Source of the DNA: Betaproteobacteria bacterium UBA6904
Lineage (GTDB): Bacteria; Pseudomonadota; Gammaproteobacteria; Burkholderiales; SG8-39
Assembly (NCBI GenBank): GCA_002451175.1
Contig: DKBI01000242.1
Coordinates: 19,722-27,573, forward strand
DNA: 7,852 nucleotides
Direction: 5' to 3'
The notes under the pieces were generated by a model. The model searched no databases and was not told where the DNA came from. It saw only the letters and a list, made by a program, of their open reading frames with translations. The position numbers and the translations under genes are program-made. Positions 1 through 5,621 of the stretch are shown one piece after another. The first letter of the stretch is position 1. Every line of letters begins with the position of its first letter.

Positions 1-368
1 GCGCGCGCGAGCCGCGCCTCGGTCGCATGCACGCGGCCCTTGAGCCGCACGGGCCCGACGACGACCGGCACCATCGCGTCGTAGCGGTTGTTGCGGATGC
101 CCATCTTCACCTTGTGCTCGAAATCGATGCCCTCCACGAACTCGAGGAAGCCGTGGACGAAATGCTGGCGCGACTGCTCGCCGTCGGTGACGATGTCGAT
201 GCCCGCGTCCTCCTGCTCCTTCAGCCAGAGCAGCGTCGCATCGCGCTTGGCGCGCGCAAGCTCCGCGCCATCGGCCCGCCAGGCGGGCCAGAGCTTTTGG
301 GTTTCCGCGAGCCAGGCCGGTTTCGGCAGGCTGCCAGCAATCGTGGTTTCGAACACGCGCGCCTCCAT
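1..368 (-). CDS. MetE-type (cobalamin-independent) methionine synthase, N-terminal part, cut by the window edge
   Basis: The reverse strand encodes 122 complete codons and then runs off the left edge. The protein begins METARVFETTIAGSLPKP-like (actual start M-E-A-R-V-F-E-T-T-I-A-G-S-L-P), followed by T61-D-G-E-Q-S-R67 and V101-P-V-V-V-G-P107. This is the start of stand-alone catalytic-domain MetE homologues (COG0620), which transfer a methyl group to homocysteine in the cytoplasm using a zinc site. The zinc ligands lie further downstream and are not visible. The start is well fixed: an in-frame TGA lies immediately upstream of the ATG at 368-366. No clear Shine-Dalgarno sequence is seen. These short homologues lack the N-terminal half of classical MetE, so the methyl donor may not be methyl-tetrahydrofolate; some work with a DUF1852 partner (MesX). 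Whether this one does depends on sequence to the left. Family confident; methyl donor unknown. Confidence 0.88.
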   Translation of the reverse strand, partial: MEARVFETTIAGSLPKPAWLAETQKLWPAWRADGAELARAKRDATLLWLKEQEDAGIDIVTDGEQSRQHFVHGFLEFVEGIDFEHKVKMGIRNNRYDAMVPVVVGPVRLKGRVHATEARLAR

Positions 369-447
369 TCAGTCCACGGGGAAGCCGCACTCCGATCGCG
401 CGCTGCCGCAGGCGCGGCACCGCTGCAACCGCAGGCGGATGGGGCGG

Positions 448-453
448 TATGAT
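448..453 (+). promoter_or_regulatory. Candidate -10 element of the cupin operon (TATGAT)
   Basis: TATGAT matches the sigma-70 -10 consensus at five of six positions and is followed by GGCGC, a context common at high-GC betaproteobacterial promoters. A start near 460 would give a leader of about 27 bases before the ATG at 487. No convincing -35 hexamer lies 16-18 bases upstream. An AAAGG at 470-474 could serve as a distant Shine-Dalgarno sequence. The 118-base gap between the divergent genes holds nothing else clear beyond a loose direct repeat. Confidence 0.4.
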
Positions 454-486
454 GGCGCTCCCGACGTGCAAAGGCAATCGAACACC

Positions 487-780
487 ATGTCACAAACGCG
501 GCCGCAGGCCACCTCGAAGCGCTTGCAGGAAACGCAGCGCGCCCTCGTCACCGAATGGCGCTTTGCGCCCGGCGCGGAAACCGGCTGGCACAAGCATGCG
601 CACGACTACATCGTGGTGGTGCTGACGCCGGGCAAGCTGATGCAGGAGACCGCGAACGGCGAGATCGTCACCGACCTCGCGTTCGGCCAGTCCTACGCCC
701 GGCCCCAGGGGGTGGAGCACAACGTGGTCAACCCCAATCCGCACGAGTTCGTGTTCGTGGAAGTCGAGCTGCTGCCCTAG
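487..780 (+). CDS. Small single-domain cupin protein
   Basis: A 97-residue protein that is essentially one cupin barrel. Cupin motif 1 is G33-W-H35-K-H37-A-H39 running to G49, with the usual glutamate replaced (D40-Y41). Motif 2 is a textbook match: G67-x5-P73-x-G75-x2-H78-x3-N82. H35, H37 or H39 and H78 are the likely metal ligands, so it probably binds a divalent metal in the cytoplasm; there is no signal peptide or membrane segment. The open frame extends upstream to about 88, but that part reads antisense through the methionine synthase gene, so the ATG at 487, just before the first cupin strands, is the sensible start. It is first in a tight unit with the caspase-like gene (12-base gap, same frame) and the ABM gene. 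Substrate unknown: it could be a sensor, a small isomerase or a dioxygenase. Fold certain, function open. Confidence 0.88.
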   Translation: MSQTRPQATSKRLQETQRALVTEWRFAPGAETGWHKHAHDYIVVVLTPGKLMQETANGEIVTDLAFGQSYARPQGVEHNVVNPNPHEFVFVEVELLP

Positions 781-792
781 ACGCGGACCGGC

Positions 793-1416
793 ATGGCGCA
801 TCGCAAGCGGACCGGGGCGCCGCGCAAGCTGGTCTGCCTCGAGACCTACTGGGGCGATCATCGTCAGCGCGTGTTCCAGCGCGTGTCCGTGCTGCCGTTC
901 CTCGAGGGCCTCGCGGCGCACTTCGACCCGCCGCTGCGCATCGCGCACCGGTTCGTGGACTCCCCGGAGCACCTGGCCGCCTACACGCGCCGGCCGGAGG
1001 GGCTGTTCTGGCGCGACGCGGAGTCCTTCGACGCGCCCGTCTATTACCTGTCGTTTCATGGCTCGCCCGGGACCGTTCACACCGCGCTCGCGAGGCTCGG
1101 CCCGCAGGCGCTGTGCGATGCCTTCGCCGGCTGGGGCGAGAGTTACCGCAATCTCGTGTTCTTCGGCGCGTGCAGCGTGTTCGCGGGCCGCGCCGGCCGC
1201 CAGTTCGCGCGCCGCTTTCTCGAGGTTTCGCGCTGCCGGGCGCTGGTCGGCTACACCACGGACATCGACTGGGTCGACAGCATGGTCACCGATCTGCTCT
1301 TCCTGCGGCGCTTCTACGGCGATGCGAGTCCGTGGCGCAACCTCGCGGCGCTCCATGCCGCGGTGCGCCGCGACTTCGCGCCGGCACGGCGCCTGGGATT
1401 CTCGCTGTTCACGTAG
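793..1416 (+). CDS. Caspase-like (clan CD-type) protein of unknown function, probably DUF6642-like
   Basis: A 207-residue protein with the two hallmarks of the caspase/CHAT fold. A hydrophobic strand (V83-YYLSF88) leads into H89-G90, and a second strand (L121-VFFG125) leads into A126-C127-S128, a candidate His/Cys catalytic dyad 38 residues apart. A further conserved block, G153-Y-T-x-D-I-D-W-V-D-S163, and the N-terminal V14-C-L-E17 recall a family I know as DUF6642; that name is from memory. There is no signal peptide, transmembrane segment or extra domain, so it looks like a bare cytoplasmic peptidase-like core. The start at 793 lies 12 bases after the cupin stop, in the same frame, with a weak Shine-Dalgarno sequence, suggesting translational coupling. 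A SIR2-like or other Rossmann protein is an alternative, but the strand-HG / strand-GAC order argues for clan CD. Proteolytic activity is inference. Confidence 0.8.
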   Translation: MAHRKRTGAPRKLVCLETYWGDHRQRVFQRVSVLPFLEGLAAHFDPPLRIAHRFVDSPEHLAAYTRRPEGLFWRDAESFDAPVYYLSFHGSPGTVHTALARLGPQALCDAFAGWGESYRNLVFFGACSVFAGRAGRQFARRFLEVSRCRALVGYTTDIDWVDSMVTDLLFLRRFYGDASPWRNLAALHAAVRRDFAPARRLGFSLFT

Positions 1417-1426
1417 GCTGGCAACC

Positions 1427-1433
1427 AGGGAGG
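1427..1433 (+). promoter_or_regulatory. Strong Shine-Dalgarno sequence for the ABM gene (AGGGAGG)
   Basis: AGGGAGG lies seven bases before the ATG at 1441. It fixes that start and gives the third gene of the unit its own strong translation initiation, unlike the two genes before it. Confidence 0.75.
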
Positions 1434-1440
1434 CTTTGGC

Positions 1441-1746
1441 ATGGTGCTCACCGTTTTTCGCAACCGCCTGAAACCCGAGGCGCAGGATTATCCGGATCTC
1501 GCCGCGCGCATGAGCGAGCTGGCGAAGACGATGCCCGGGTACGTGTCGCACAAGACCTTCGTCGCGGACGACGGCGAACGGGTGACGCTCGTCGAATTCG
1601 CATCCGAGGAGGCGCAGCGCGCCTGGCGGCTGCATCCGGAGCACGCCGCGGCGCAGAAGCGGGGCCGCGCGGAGTTCTACGCCGAGTACCGCCTGCAGAT
1701 CTGCACCGTGCAGCGCGAATCGGCGTTCCCGCCGCGCGGCGGCTGA
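1441..1746 (+). CDS. Antibiotic biosynthesis monooxygenase (ABM) domain protein
   Basis: A 101-residue protein of the ABM / dimeric alpha-beta barrel type. It opens with strand V2-LTVFRNRL10, has M31-P-G-Y34 before the second strand, D43-D-G-E-R-V-x-L-V-E-F53, and the helix block A61-W-R-x-H-P-E-H68 with Q72, then a C-terminal strand Y83-RLQICTV90. Members are small cytoplasmic dimers that oxidise or detoxify hydrophobic small molecules without a bound cofactor, or degrade haem (HmoA/IsdG type); sequence alone does not distinguish these. The strong Shine-Dalgarno sequence at 1427-1433 sets the start. It is last in the cupin / caspase-like / ABM unit, 24 bases behind the middle gene, and its stop lies 16 bases from the convergent transporter gene. 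The extreme C-terminus (P97-P-R-G-G) is probably disordered. Fold confident, substrate unknown. Confidence 0.87.
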   Translation: MVLTVFRNRLKPEAQDYPDLAARMSELAKTMPGYVSHKTFVADDGERVTLVEFASEEAQRAWRLHPEHAAAQKRGRAEFYAEYRLQICTVQRESAFPPRGG

Positions 1747-1762
1747 ACCCCCCGCCGGGCGC

Positions 1763-2974
1763 TCAGGCCGCGGCGGCCGCGGGCGCGCGCGCCTCGCGGA
1801 TCGGCAGGTGAACGGCCGCGGCCATGAGGCACAGGGCGATGTCGGCCCACCACATCCAGTCGTAGCTGTTCGTCGCCTCGAAGGCCTTGCCGCCGAGCCA
1901 CGCGCCGAGAAAGCCGCCCACCTGGTGCGAGAGCATGACGATGCCGAAGAGCGTGGCGAGATACCGCGGCCCGTGCAGTTTCGCCACCAGACCCACGGTG
2001 GGGGGCACGGTCGACAGGTAGGTGAAGCCGATGCCGGCGGCGAAGAGAAAGAACGTCAGCTCCACCTTGGGCGAAAGGTAGAACACCAGGATCAGCGCGG
2101 CGCGCGCGGCGTAGATGCCCGAGAGCGCGAGCTTCATGCGCCAGGTCTGGATCGCCTTGCCGATCCACAGGCTGCCGCCGATGTTGAACAGGCCGATGAT
2201 CGCGAGCGACCACGCGCTGACCGTGGGCGGCAGCTCACAGGCGGCGACCACGCCCGGCAGGTGCGTGGCGATGAACGCGACGTGGAATCCGCAGGTGAAG
2301 AAGCCCAGGTTGAGCAGCAGGTAGCTGCGGTCGCGCGCCGCGTCGGCCACCGCCTGCCGCAGCGACGTGTCGGTCGCGTGCTGCACGTGGGTGACCGCCG
2401 ACGCGGCGCCCGTGGTGAGCCACAGCACCAGCGGCACCGCGATCAGGCCGGTCGCGCCGAGCGCGATGAGCGCGGGCTGCCAGCCGGCGACGCCGATCAG
2501 CAGTTGCGCGAGCGGGATCAGCGTGAATTGCCCGAACGAGCCGCCCGCGTTGACGATGCCGCTCGCCATGGCGCGCCTCGCCTCCGGAATCCAGCGGTTG
2601 ATCGCCGACATGAGCAGCGCGGGCCCGATGGCGCCCGCGCCGGTGGCGTTCACCACGCCGATCAGCAGGATCAGCGCCAGCGCGCTCTGCGCGAGCGGCA
2701 CGAGCATCGTGCTGAGGACGATGAGCAGGGCGCCGCCCAGCATGACGCTGCGCGCCCCGTGCCGGTCCGCGATCGCGCCGGCGAGCGGCTGCGCGACGCC
2801 CCACATGATCTGGCCGATGCCGAACGCGAGGCTGATCGTCGCGTAGCCGATGCCCGTGTGCGAATTGATCGCGGAGATGAACAGCGGCTGCGTGTTGCGG
2901 ATCCCGAGGCCGAGGGCGAAGACCGCGCCCGCGGCCATCGCCACGGCGACGTAGTGGCGACTCGTCGGAGTCAT
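1763..2974 (-). CDS. Major facilitator superfamily transporter, second of a tandem pair
   Basis: A 403-residue inner-membrane protein with about twelve hydrophobic segments, the normal MFS length. The loop between helices 2 and 3 carries motif A: G66-A-I-A-D70-R71-H-G73-A-R75. The N-terminal half has G24-I-R-N-T-Q-P30 and the second half has C228-G-F-H-V-A-F-I-A-T-H-L-P240, blocks I associate with a widespread proteobacterial MFS group near the monocarboxylate / oxalate-formate branch. The substrate cannot be assigned. The frame stays open upstream to 3133, but that part lies inside the preceding gene. The ATG at 2974 overlaps the upstream TGA in an ATGA, which fixes the start and implies translational coupling. 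The C-terminus is an alanine-rich tail. It converges with the ABM gene with 16 bases between stops. Confidence 0.9.
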   Translation of the reverse strand: MTPTSRHYVAVAMAAGAVFALGLGIRNTQPLFISAINSHTGIGYATISLAFGIGQIMWGVAQPLAGAIADRHGARSVMLGGALLIVLSTMLVPLAQSALALILLIGVVNATGAGAIGPALLMSAINRWIPEARRAMASGIVNAGGSFGQFTLIPLAQLLIGVAGWQPALIALGATGLIAVPLVLWLTTGAASAVTHVQHATDTSLRQAVADAARDRSYLLLNLGFFTCGFHVAFIATHLPGVVAACELPPTVSAWSLAIIGLFNIGGSLWIGKAIQTWRMKLALSGIYAARAALILVFYLSPKVELTFFLFAAGIGFTYLSTVPPTVGLVAKLHGPRYLATLFGIVMLSHQVGGFLGAWLGGKAFEATNSYDWMWWADIALCLMAAAVHLPIREARAPAAAAA

Positions 2975-4197
2975 GTGGTTCCTTCGCGCGCGACCGGGTC
3001 GCGCATCGGCAGCAGCCACGCGATCACGAGAATCTGCATCCCCGCGAGCAGCAGCAGGGCCAGCGTGTAGCCCTGCGGCGCGTACCGGCCGTCCACCACG
3101 GGATAGCCGCGGAGCACCGCGCCGATGCCCCATTGGAAGAGAAACGAGCAGGCGAACATGAGCACGTTCGAGGCGGTGTTCACGCGCCCGGTCATCTCGG
3201 GACCGAAGAGCGGGGTGAGCAGGGCATAGGCGAGCGCCGCCGAGATCGCGGTGAAGCCGTACACCGCGAGAATCACGGGCAGTCCGCGCTGCACGCCCGA
3301 GGCGAGCAGCACGAACATGGCGAGCGAGACGAGCTGACCGAGCTTGAACACCGTCATGCGCGACACGCCCGCGGCGGCGAGCCGGTCGCTCGCCACGCCG
3401 AAGAAGACCGATCCGAGGGTGTAGGCGAACGCCGTCGTCAGCAGGAAGTTCGCGACCGACGCGCGCGGCAGATTCGCCACGTCGTAGAGCCAGGGGCCGA
3501 GCCAGAGCCCCTGCAGCGCCTGGTAGCCGGCGTGGCAGACGACCAGCGGCAGCGCGATGCGCCAGAAATCCGGGGTCGCGAAGATGACCCCGAAGCGGCG
3601 CACCTGCGCGCCGAACGACTCGCCCTTTCCCGGCAGCGGCTTCTCCGGCACGACGAAGAAGATCAGCGCCGCGGCGGCCACCGAGCAGCCGGCGACGATC
3701 ATGAACAGCGCGCGCCAGCCGAGCGGCCCGAGCAGCGCCTCCACGGGCGCCGTCGCCGACAGGCCGCCGATGCCGCCGACGGCGAGGTACAGGCCGTTCA
3801 GCGTGGCCAGGCGCGAGAGCGGAAACCAGAGCGTGAAGGCCTTGATGGCGCCCATCAGCCCGCCGGAGACGCCGAGACCGATGAGCGCGCGGCCGACGCT
3901 CAGCGTGCCCACGTCCTGCGCCAGGCCGAAGACGAGCGCGCCGGCGCCGGCCACGCTGTAGAGGCAGGCCAGCACCCGCCGCGGACCGAAGCGGTCCAGC
4001 AGCACGCCGAGCGGCAGCTGGAACGCGGCGAACGTCAGCAGGTACATCGAGGTCAGGAGACCGAGATCCGAGGGCGCGAGCGAGAACTCGCGCGCGAGAT
4101 CCTTGGAGATGACCGCGTTGACGTTGCGGAAGAAGAACGACAGGAAGTATCCCGCGGCGAAGGGGCAGAACACGACCAGCAGGAGCCGCGGATTCAC
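2971..4197 (-). CDS. Major facilitator superfamily transporter, first of a tandem pair
   Basis: A 408-residue inner-membrane protein with about twelve hydrophobic helices. Motif A is clear: G64-V-L-L-D68-R69-F-G71-P-R73-R74. R24-N-V-N-A28 in helix 1 and G114-A-I-K-A120 in helix 4 recall anion / sugar-phosphate-permease-like MFS members (UhpC/GlpT neighbourhood), but no substrate can be claimed. The frame continues to 4392, but that extension is antisense to ubiX and not transporter-like. The GTG at 4197-4195 is the best start, just before helix 1; a GTG at 4173 is the alternative. No ATG is available until residue 51. There is no Shine-Dalgarno sequence, and a candidate -10 lies six bases upstream. 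The stop overlaps the next MFS gene by ATGA, so both transporters come from one message. It differs clearly in sequence from its partner, so this is not a recent duplication. Confidence 0.86.
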   Translation of the reverse strand: MNPRLLLVVFCPFAAGYFLSFFFRNVNAVISKDLAREFSLAPSDLGLLTSMYLLTFAAFQLPLGVLLDRFGPRRVLACLYSVAGAGALVFGLAQDVGTLSVGRALIGLGVSGGLMGAIKAFTLWFPLSRLATLNGLYLAVGGIGGLSATAPVEALLGPLGWRALFMIVAGCSVAAAALIFFVVPEKPLPGKGESFGAQVRRFGVIFATPDFWRIALPLVVCHAGYQALQGLWLGPWLYDVANLPRASVANFLLTTAFAYTLGSVFFGVASDRLAAAGVSRMTVFKLGQLVSLAMFVLLASGVQRGLPVILAVYGFTAISAALAYALLTPLFGPEMTGRVNTASNVLMFACSFLFQWGIGAVLRGYPVVDGRYAPQGYTLALLLLAGMQILVIAWLLPMRDPVAREGTT

Positions 4198-4203
4198 CGC
4201 CGG

Positions 4204-4209
4204 ATTGTA
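4204..4209 (-). promoter_or_regulatory. Candidate -10 element for the transporter pair (TACAAT)
   Basis: On the reverse strand TACAAT matches the -10 consensus at five of six positions. It ends six bases before the proposed GTG start, so a transcript from it would begin at or next to the start codon. No good -35 is visible. The whole gap between the divergent transporter and ubiX genes is only 31 bases, so their promoters must overlap each other or the coding sequences. Confidence 0.3.
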
Positions 4210-4228
4210 ATCAGGTAACCTTGAACCG

Positions 4229-4807
4229 ATGGCCAGACAGCGCCTGATCGTCGGAATCACGGGAGCGAGCGGAGCGGCGTACGGCGTGCAGCTCCTGCAG
4301 GCGCTGCGCACCCTGCGCGGCTGGGAGAGCCACCTCGTGCTGACCGAGGCGGGCGCGCTGAACTGCTGGCACGAGCTGCAGATGAAGCGCAAGGACGTCG
4401 AGCGGCTGGCGCACGCGGCCTACCACCCGCGCGACATCGGCGCCACGCTCGCGAGCGGCTCGTTCCTCACGGCCGGCATGGTGATCGCGCCCTGCTCGAT
4501 GAGGACGCTCGCGGCCGTTGCGCACGCGTTCGCGGACGACCTGGTGTCGCGCGCCGCGGACGTCGTGCTCAAGGAGCGCCGGCGGCTGGTCATCATGCCG
4601 AGGGAGACGCCGCTGACGCTCGCGCACCTGCGCAACATGGTGGCGGCGAGCGAGATGGGCGCGATCGTCTTTCCGCCGGTGCCCGCGTTCTACGCGAAGC
4701 CGCGCAGCATCGAGGAGCTCGTGGAGCACAGCGTGCTGCGCGTGCTCGACCTCTTCGGCATCCACTCGCGTCGCGCGACGCGCTGGAAGGGATTGGGCAA
4801 GGCGTAG
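4229..4807 (+). CDS. ubiX: Flavin prenyltransferase UbiX
   Basis: A 192-residue enzyme of normal UbiX length. The family attaches a dimethylallyl unit to FMN, making the prenylated FMN cofactor of UbiD-type decarboxylases used in ubiquinone synthesis and aromatic acid metabolism. The motifs are complete: G9-I-T-G-A-S14-G-A at the FMN phosphate site, E49, S76-G-S-F79, P88-C-S-M-R92, K115-E-R-R118, R125-E-T-P-L129, P149-P-V-P-A-F-Y155 and R171-V-L-D. By motif alignment R108, K115, R125, E126, Y155 and R171 fall at the catalytic positions of the Pseudomonas enzyme (R122, K129, R139, E140, Y169, R185 from memory). The start is the first ATG after an in-frame TAA at 4208-4210; the Shine-Dalgarno sequence is weak. 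No ubiD lies beside it, so the client decarboxylase is elsewhere. The stop codon is embedded in a hairpin. Confidence 0.95.
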   Translation: MARQRLIVGITGASGAAYGVQLLQALRTLRGWESHLVLTEAGALNCWHELQMKRKDVERLAHAAYHPRDIGATLASGSFLTAGMVIAPCSMRTLAAVAHAFADDLVSRAADVVLKERRRLVIMPRETPLTLAHLRNMVAASEMGAIVFPPVPAFYAKPRSIEELVEHSVLRVLDLFGIHSRRATRWKGLGKA

Positions 4808-4829
4808 CGGGGCCCCTCCGGGGCCCGCT
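4806..4829. terminator. Hairpin between convergent genes, probable bidirectional terminator
   Basis: The arms AGCGGGGCCCC (4806-4816) and GGGGCCCGCT (4820-4829) pair over ten base pairs with one bulged G and a three-base TCC loop. The left arm includes the end of the ubiX TAG, and the hairpin fills the 22-base gap before the convergent hydrolase stop. A T-run is essentially absent on both sides, so it is not a textbook intrinsic terminator, but position and stem strength suggest it stops or trims transcripts from both directions. Confidence 0.5.
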
Positions 4830-5621
4830 TCAGGGCACCGAACGGAGGAACGCGTCGAGCGCCCGGTTGAAGCCGTCCGCGGCCTCCAGATTCGCGAGGT
4901 GCGCCGCCCTGGGCAGCACGACCAGTTGCGATCCGGGCGCGTTGTCGTGGATCTCGCGCGCCATCGACACGGGCGTGCCGGCGTCGTCTTCCCCGACCAG
5001 CACGAGGATCGGACAGGCGATCTCCTTCAGACGCGCCGTGAGCGCGATCTGCGGGATCGCACGCGAGCAGCCGGCGTAGCCCGCCACCGGCGTCGCGAGA
5101 ATCAGCCGGCGAACGTCGTCCACGACGTCCGGGTGGGCTTCGCGGAACGCCGGCGTGAACCAGCGCTCCAGCGTCGGCTGCGCCAGGGGCGCCATGCCCT
5201 GCGTTTCGGCGAGCCGGATGCGCTGGTCCCAGAGCGCCGCGGCTTCCGGCGGATAGCGGCTGGTCGTATCGGCGAGCGCGAGCGAGCGGAAGACGCCCGG
5301 GTAGCGCAGCGCAAACGTCTGGCCGATCATGCCGCCCATGGACAGGCCGCAGAAATGCGGCTTCGAGACGCCGAGCGCGCCGAGCAGCGCGTGCAGGTCG
5401 TCGGCGAGCATCTCGAGCGTATACGGCCCCGGGGGCGCGTCGCTCGCGCCGTGGCCGCGCGTGTCGAACGCCAGGATGCGATAGCGATCCTGGAAGGCGG
5501 CGATCTGCGGGTCCCACATGCGCACGCTGCAGGCGAGCGAATGGCTGAGCACCAGCCACGGCGCGCCGGCGCGGCCGTGGATCTCGTAGGCGATCTCGAT
5601 GCCGTTTGCGGAGATCTTCAT
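4830..5621 (-). CDS. Alpha/beta hydrolase, 3-oxoadipate enol-lactonase (PcaD)-like
   Basis: A 263-residue cytoplasmic alpha/beta hydrolase of the length typical of PcaD-type enol-lactonases. The oxyanion-hole region is L25-S-H-S-L-A30, then D53-T-R-G-H-G58. The nucleophile elbow is G92-L-S94-M-G-G97, followed by A117-D-T-T-S-R122, which is typical of the PcaD group. The acid is D213 in G210-E-D-D-A-G-T-P217 and the base is H241, giving a complete Ser-Asp-His triad. PcaD opens the enol-lactone ring in the beta-ketoadipate pathway, but no other pca gene is present, so the real substrate may be another ester or lactone and I give no symbol. The ATG at 5621 overlaps the TGA of the phosphodiesterase gene as ATGA, fixing the start and indicating coupled translation. 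It is the second gene of that leftward pair. Confidence 0.88.
   Translation of the reverse strand: MKISANGIEIAYEIHGRAGAPWLVLSHSLACSVRMWDPQIAAFQDRYRILAFDTRGHGASDAPPGPYTLEMLADDLHALLGALGVSKPHFCGLSMGGMIGQTFALRYPGVFRSLALADTTSRYPPEAAALWDQRIRLAETQGMAPLAQPTLERWFTPAFREAHPDVVDDVRRLILATPVAGYAGCSRAIPQIALTARLKEIACPILVLVGEDDAGTPVSMAREIHDNAPGSQLVVLPRAAHLANLEAADGFNRALDAFLRSVP

Noticed and set aside
401..437. Two copies of CCGCAGGCG (406-414, 429-437), each preceded by CGCTGC, 23 bases apart
   Set aside because: Short and GC-rich with unequal internal spacing; too weak to call an operator without conservation.
490..1644. Long reverse-strand open frame of about 384 codons opposite the cupin / caspase-like / ABM genes
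   Set aside because: Arginine- and histidine-rich composition typical of antisense frames in GC-rich genes; three recognisable proteins occupy the other strand.
1729..1742. Perfect 14-bp GC palindrome at the 3' end of the ABM gene
   Set aside because: Made only of G and C with no loop, encoding Pro-Pro-Arg-Gly; likely by chance in such GC-rich coding sequence, though it could help end transcription.
1808..3070. Forward-strand open frame of about 420 codons opposite the second transporter
   Set aside because: Extreme Arg/Glu/Asp composition with no domain pattern; it is the shadow of a clear twelve-helix transporter.
3133..4218. Forward-strand open frame of about 361 codons opposite the first transporter
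   Set aside because: Same low-complexity charged composition; antisense to a well-supported MFS gene.
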